Of a stretch of 64,000 nucleotides of DNA, positions 61,147 through 64,000 are shown piece by piece; positions within the stretch are counted from its first letter, which is position 1; the number at the start of each line of letters is the position of its first letter. Position numbers and translations under genes: made by a program. The DNA lies in assembly GCF_022427145.1 (NCBI RefSeq), contig NZ_JAKSXN010000008.1, positions 1-64,000 of the forward strand, in the 5' to 3' direction. This stretch comes from Paenibacillus timonensis. Its GTDB lineage: Bacteria > Bacillota > Bacilli > Paenibacillales > Paenibacillaceae. The notes beneath the pieces are model-generated. The model did not search any database. It saw only the letters and a program-made list of their open reading frames with translations, and was not told the DNA's origin.

Positions 61147-62049
61147 GTGGAAGAAACTGTACGGAAATCGACCTTTGTGATCCATTCTCTGCCCACCGAT
61201 GCGGCGGTAACGGTTGCCGAGAAAAAGATGAAGACACTGTCTACATCAGATTCTGCACCGCTTATTTATGATGAGGAGGCAGCGGAACGGAAGAAAGCGC
61301 GCAGGATCGGCTGGGGGAGGCTGGCCGTGGCTGTCCTGCTATTCATCATCTGGGAGGTGTTCACCCGGATCGGCTGGCTTGATCCATATTACTGGAGCAG
61401 TCCGAGCGCGATTTGGCAAACGACTTGGCTGCAGGTGTCGGAAGGCAGCTTGCTGGGGGATATCGCCTATACGTCGGGCTCAACCGTGCTGGGTTTTGTG
61501 TTCGGAACGCTATGCGGTGCTTTGCTAGGCCTGTCGTTCTGGTGGTCGCGGAGTTATGCCGGCATCAGCGAACCTTACTTAATTATTTTGAATGCGATGC
61601 CGAAGCTGGCTCTTGCGCCTGTACTCGTCATTTTACTGGGGATCGGCTTCTTTTCCAAAGTGGCGCTGGCTTTCTCCATGACGATTGTCGTATCGGCCTT
61701 GTCCGCCTACAGCGGGGTGAAAAGCGTAGACCCGGACATGGAGAAGTTGATGTATTCGCTAGGGGCTAAACGCTGGCAGGTATTTACCAAAGTCGTCATT
61801 CCGTGGTCGATGCCCTGGATCATCAGCAGCTTGCGTATCAACATTGCTCTGGCGCTTGCCGGGGCCATCGTCGGCGAATTTATTGCCTCCAGTCAAGGTG
61901 TCGGGCGAATGATCATGTATGCGGGGACGATTCTTGACATCAATCTGGTATGGGTCGGCGTGGTGGTTTTGTCAGTGCTCTCCATGGCGATGTATTGGGG
62001 GGTCATCTTGTTGGAAAAAGGGTTGTCTAAAGGTTTAGGCGTCAAGTAG
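61147..62049 (+). CDS. ABC transporter permease, NitT/TauT type
   Basis: A 300-residue permease from GTG 61147. The first 55 residues are a polar cytoplasmic extension, then about six membrane helices with the EAA loop MYSLGAKRWQVFTKVVIPWS. It is the membrane partner of the preceding ATPase. Confidence 0.9.
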   Translation: MEETVRKSTFVIHSLPTDAAVTVAEKKMKTLSTSDSAPLIYDEEAAERKKARRIGWGRLAVAVLLFIIWEVFTRIGWLDPYYWSSPSAIWQTTWLQVSEGSLLGDIAYTSGSTVLGFVFGTLCGALLGLSFWWSRSYAGISEPYLIILNAMPKLALAPVLVILLGIGFFSKVALAFSMTIVVSALSAYSGVKSVDPDMEKLMYSLGAKRWQVFTKVVIPWSMPWIISSLRINIALALAGAIVGEFIASSQGVGRMIMYAGTILDINLVWVGVVVLSVLSMAMYWGVILLEKGLSKGLGVK

Positions 62050-62104
62050 CGGAGAGACTTGTCAGTCAACCGGAATCAGAAAATGTCCATGAGGGGGAAG
62101 TCGG

Positions 62105-63139
62105 ATGAAAAAAAGTAAAATGTTACCGTTACTATTGGGATTGGCTTTGACTGGCAGCTTACTCGCGGGATGCGGAGGGAGTAGCGAGCCAACAGCGGAG
62201 GCGGCGGAGGGGAGCACACAGCTCAAAAAAATCGTGATCGCCGAACCGGTTCATTCCACGGGATACCTTCCGCTTTATTTGGCTCAACGGGAAGGTTACT
62301 TTAAGAAGCGGGGACTGGACGTGGAAGTGATTCAGGCTGCCGGCGGAGCTCACGTCACGGCGGTCGTTAGCGGTGACGCATGGGGAGTCATCGGCGGGAC
62401 GGAGTCCAATGCACTGGCCAACAAGAAAAATTCCGACCCGATCGTGTCGATCGTAAACGTCGTTAACCGTGCCAACGTATACTTGGTAGCCAAGAAGGGG
62501 CTGGCCCCGGTCAGTGATTCGAAGGCGGATTTGAAAGAATTTTTCAAGGGGAAGAAGATCAACGCCGGACGTCATGGCGGTACTCCCAATTTGCTGATCC
62601 GTTATTTGCTGATCTACTTGGGGCTGGATCCGGAAAAGGACGTCACCCTGCTTGAGCCGGCTGATGCCTCGACGGTCGTGACGATGGTGCAGCAAGGAGC
62701 GGCGGACATCGGCAATGGGGCGGAGCCGCAAATCAGCGACGGGATATCCAAAGACGTATGGGGCGAACCCTTTTATAAGTTCCACGATTTCGGCGATTTC
62801 TCTTATTCCGTGCTCAGTGTCAAACAGTCGACGATCGAAGAGGATCCGGAGACGGTGCAGCTGTTCACCGATGCGATTATCGAGGCGCTAAAGGCTGTGA
62901 ACAAGGACAAGGAGCTGGCGATGAAAAATATGAAAGCCGAGTTCCCAACGTTATCCGATGCTGCGATTCAGGCCTCCCTTGATCGTGCTTATGCGGACAG
63001 CTTATGGAGTCCGGACGGGTTCATCACGGAAGCCGCCGTGAAACAGGACATGGACGTGCTGATCAAAACCGGGATTTTTACGGGAGAATACGCCTATGAT
63101 CAATTGGTCGATATGCAGTTCGTCAATTCATCCAACTAA
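62105..63139 (+). CDS. ABC transporter substrate-binding lipoprotein, NMT1/SsuA-like
   Basis: A 344-residue binding protein with lipobox LLAGC (C23). The mature part resembles NMT1/THI5 and SsuA proteins (STGYLPLYLAQREGYFKKRGL, GGTPNLLIRYLL). Such proteins bind nitrate, sulfonates, thiamine pyrimidine or amide-type compounds. The adjacent RutB-like hydrolase favours a ureide or amide substrate, as an inference. Confidence 0.88.
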   Translation: MKKSKMLPLLLGLALTGSLLAGCGGSSEPTAEAAEGSTQLKKIVIAEPVHSTGYLPLYLAQREGYFKKRGLDVEVIQAAGGAHVTAVVSGDAWGVIGGTESNALANKKNSDPIVSIVNVVNRANVYLVAKKGLAPVSDSKADLKEFFKGKKINAGRHGGTPNLLIRYLLIYLGLDPEKDVTLLEPADASTVVTMVQQGAADIGNGAEPQISDGISKDVWGEPFYKFHDFGDFSYSVLSVKQSTIEEDPETVQLFTDAIIEALKAVNKDKELAMKNMKAEFPTLSDAAIQASLDRAYADSLWSPDGFITEAAVKQDMDVLIKTGIFTGEYAYDQLVDMQFVNSSN

Positions 63140-63159
63140 GGAAGGTAAGGTGAAACGAA

Positions 63160-63807
63160 GTGAATTTAGATCATAAGCTGCTGAACAGCCGTGCGGCCAT
63201 CGTGGTGGTGGATGTGCAGAATGATTACTGTCACCCGGAGGGGGCTTTAGCCCAAGCGGGGAATGACGTTGGTGCCGTCGCAGGGATGATGCCGAATATG
63301 CATCGTTTGCTGGCGGCTGCCAGAGAATTCCGGGTGCCGGTTATTTTTATCCAGACTTTTCATGAAGAAGCGACCGACTCCGAAGCTTGGAAAGAACGAT
63401 CTAATGGAAAATCGATGGCGGTATGCCGGAAGGGCACCTGGGGGGCTGATTTCTTCGAGGTTGCGCCCGAGCCAAGTGAGGCTGTCGTTAACAAACACCG
63501 GTACAGCGCTTTTGTGAATACTCGGCTCGACTCGATACTGCGGAGCCAGAAGATCGAAACGCTGATCATGACCGGCGTCAGCACCAATGTTTGCGTGGAA
63601 TCGACGGCCCGGGACGGTTTTATGCTGGATTATCACATCGTGCTGCTTCGCGATGCTTGCGCCTCTTATTCGAATCAGGCTCATGAAATGACGATGAAAA
63701 ATATCGAGGGATATTTCGGAGAAGTCACGGACACCCGCCAAGTGATTTCCTTGTGGGAACGGGCTTGGAAGGCGACCGCGAACCCGATGACGATGACGCA
63801 AGTGTAA
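63160..63807 (+). CDS. Isochorismatase-like amidohydrolase, RutB/biuret hydrolase type
   Basis: A 215-residue cysteine hydrolase from GTG 63160. The catalytic triad is seen as D18 in VVVDVQNDYC, lysine in CRKGTWGADF and cysteine in TNVCVESTARDGF. The block KHRYSAFVNTRLDSILRS strongly resembles RutB ureidoacrylate amidohydrolase and biuret hydrolases. It probably cleaves an amide or carbamoyl group from whatever the ABC system imports. Exact substrate unknown. Confidence 0.85.
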   Translation: MNLDHKLLNSRAAIVVVDVQNDYCHPEGALAQAGNDVGAVAGMMPNMHRLLAAAREFRVPVIFIQTFHEEATDSEAWKERSNGKSMAVCRKGTWGADFFEVAPEPSEAVVNKHRYSAFVNTRLDSILRSQKIETLIMTGVSTNVCVESTARDGFMLDYHIVLLRDACASYSNQAHEMTMKNIEGYFGEVTDTRQVISLWERAWKATANPMTMTQV

Positions 63808-63820
63808 AGCAGGTGGGGTC

Positions 63821-64000
63821 ATGAACATGAACGGCAAATACCGTACGCTGGTTCAATATATCATTTGTACGGGAGCTTTTTTATCCAACTGTTCCGCCGG
63901 CATGTTCAACATCGCGCTAGTTGATATTGCTGGAGATTATCAGGTAGGCCTAGCCTCCGCGCAATGGGTTGTTACGGCTTATCTACTGGTCATTTCCGTG
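63821..64000 (+). CDS. MFS transporter, N-terminal part (cut by window end)
   Basis: The first 60 codons of a membrane transporter, open at the right edge. The segment MFNIALVDIAGDYQ followed by SAQWVVTAYLLVISV is the first helix and motif region of DHA2/EmrB-type drug:H+ antiporters. GGTGGGG precedes the ATG. It starts 13 bp after the amidohydrolase and probably belongs to the same operon. Confidence 0.82.
   Translation, partial: MNMNGKYRTLVQYIICTGAFLSNCSAGMFNIALVDIAGDYQVGLASAQWVVTAYLLVISV

Overview
The window looks like a chromosomal segment of a Paenibacillus-type Gram-positive bacterium. The signs are moderately GC-rich DNA, strong AGGAGG-type ribosome binding sites, frequent TTG and GTG starts, a GlcT-controlled ptsG with separate ptsHI, a class II galT, an nfeD-flotillin pair, the BdbC/BdbD thiol pair, AraC-type regulators beside glycosidases, and a Gram-positive alpha-mannan locus. 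The genus is an inference; there is no rRNA or tRNA gene and no mobile element in the window.

Layout. 0-3 kb: membrane acyltransferase, a frameshifted HAD phosphatase, and a sirtuin. 3-9.3 kb: AraC regulator divergent from galK-galE-galT (Leloir pathway), then an iron alcohol dehydrogenase. 9.3-11.6 kb: nfeD-floT behind a SigW-like promoter. 11.7-17 kb: glcT, an RNA antitermination leader, ptsG, ptsH, ptsI. 17-21 kb: ppx and ppk, convergent with overlapping 3' ends. 21-25 kb: L25/Ctc, then bdbD and bdbC separated by a structured 186-bp tandem repeat, and a lipoprotein. 25-29.5 kb: regularly spaced palindromes, AraC regulator, GH127 arabinofuranosidase, MFS exporter. 29.7-36.7 kb: two large surface-type proteins, a decapeptide-repeat protein of about 1460 residues and a three-domain FMN-binding protein.

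36.8-43.5 kb is a complete chemosensory operon (cheA, cheW, MCP, cheR, cheB) behind a class I cyclic-di-GMP riboswitch and terminator. Its cheA is cut by an in-frame stop. 43.6-46.4 kb: yhaM exoribonuclease, VanX-like dipeptidase, ROK fructokinase.

46.5-57.7 kb is an alpha-1,6-mannan utilisation locus: GntR/LacI regulator, sugar ABC transporter without its own ATPase, two tandem cytoplasmic GH76 enzymes, a GH125 exo-mannosidase, and a secreted GH76 with three CBM6-like domains. The likely logic is outside cleavage by the secreted GH76, import by the ABC system, and finishing inside by GH76/GH125, with the nearby ROK kinase a possible hexose kinase. 57.8-64 kb: Gfo/Idh/MocA oxidoreductase, cupin, small proteins, and an operon of a NitT/TauT-type ABC importer, a RutB-like amidohydrolase and an MFS transporter cut by the window end.

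The most unusual items are the 186-bp structured repeat with an exchanged 21-nt hairpin cassette, the exact 330-bp higher-order repeat in the decapeptide protein, the riboswitch-controlled chemosensory operon with split cheA, and three intergenic arrays of short dyads spaced about 51-62 bp apart.
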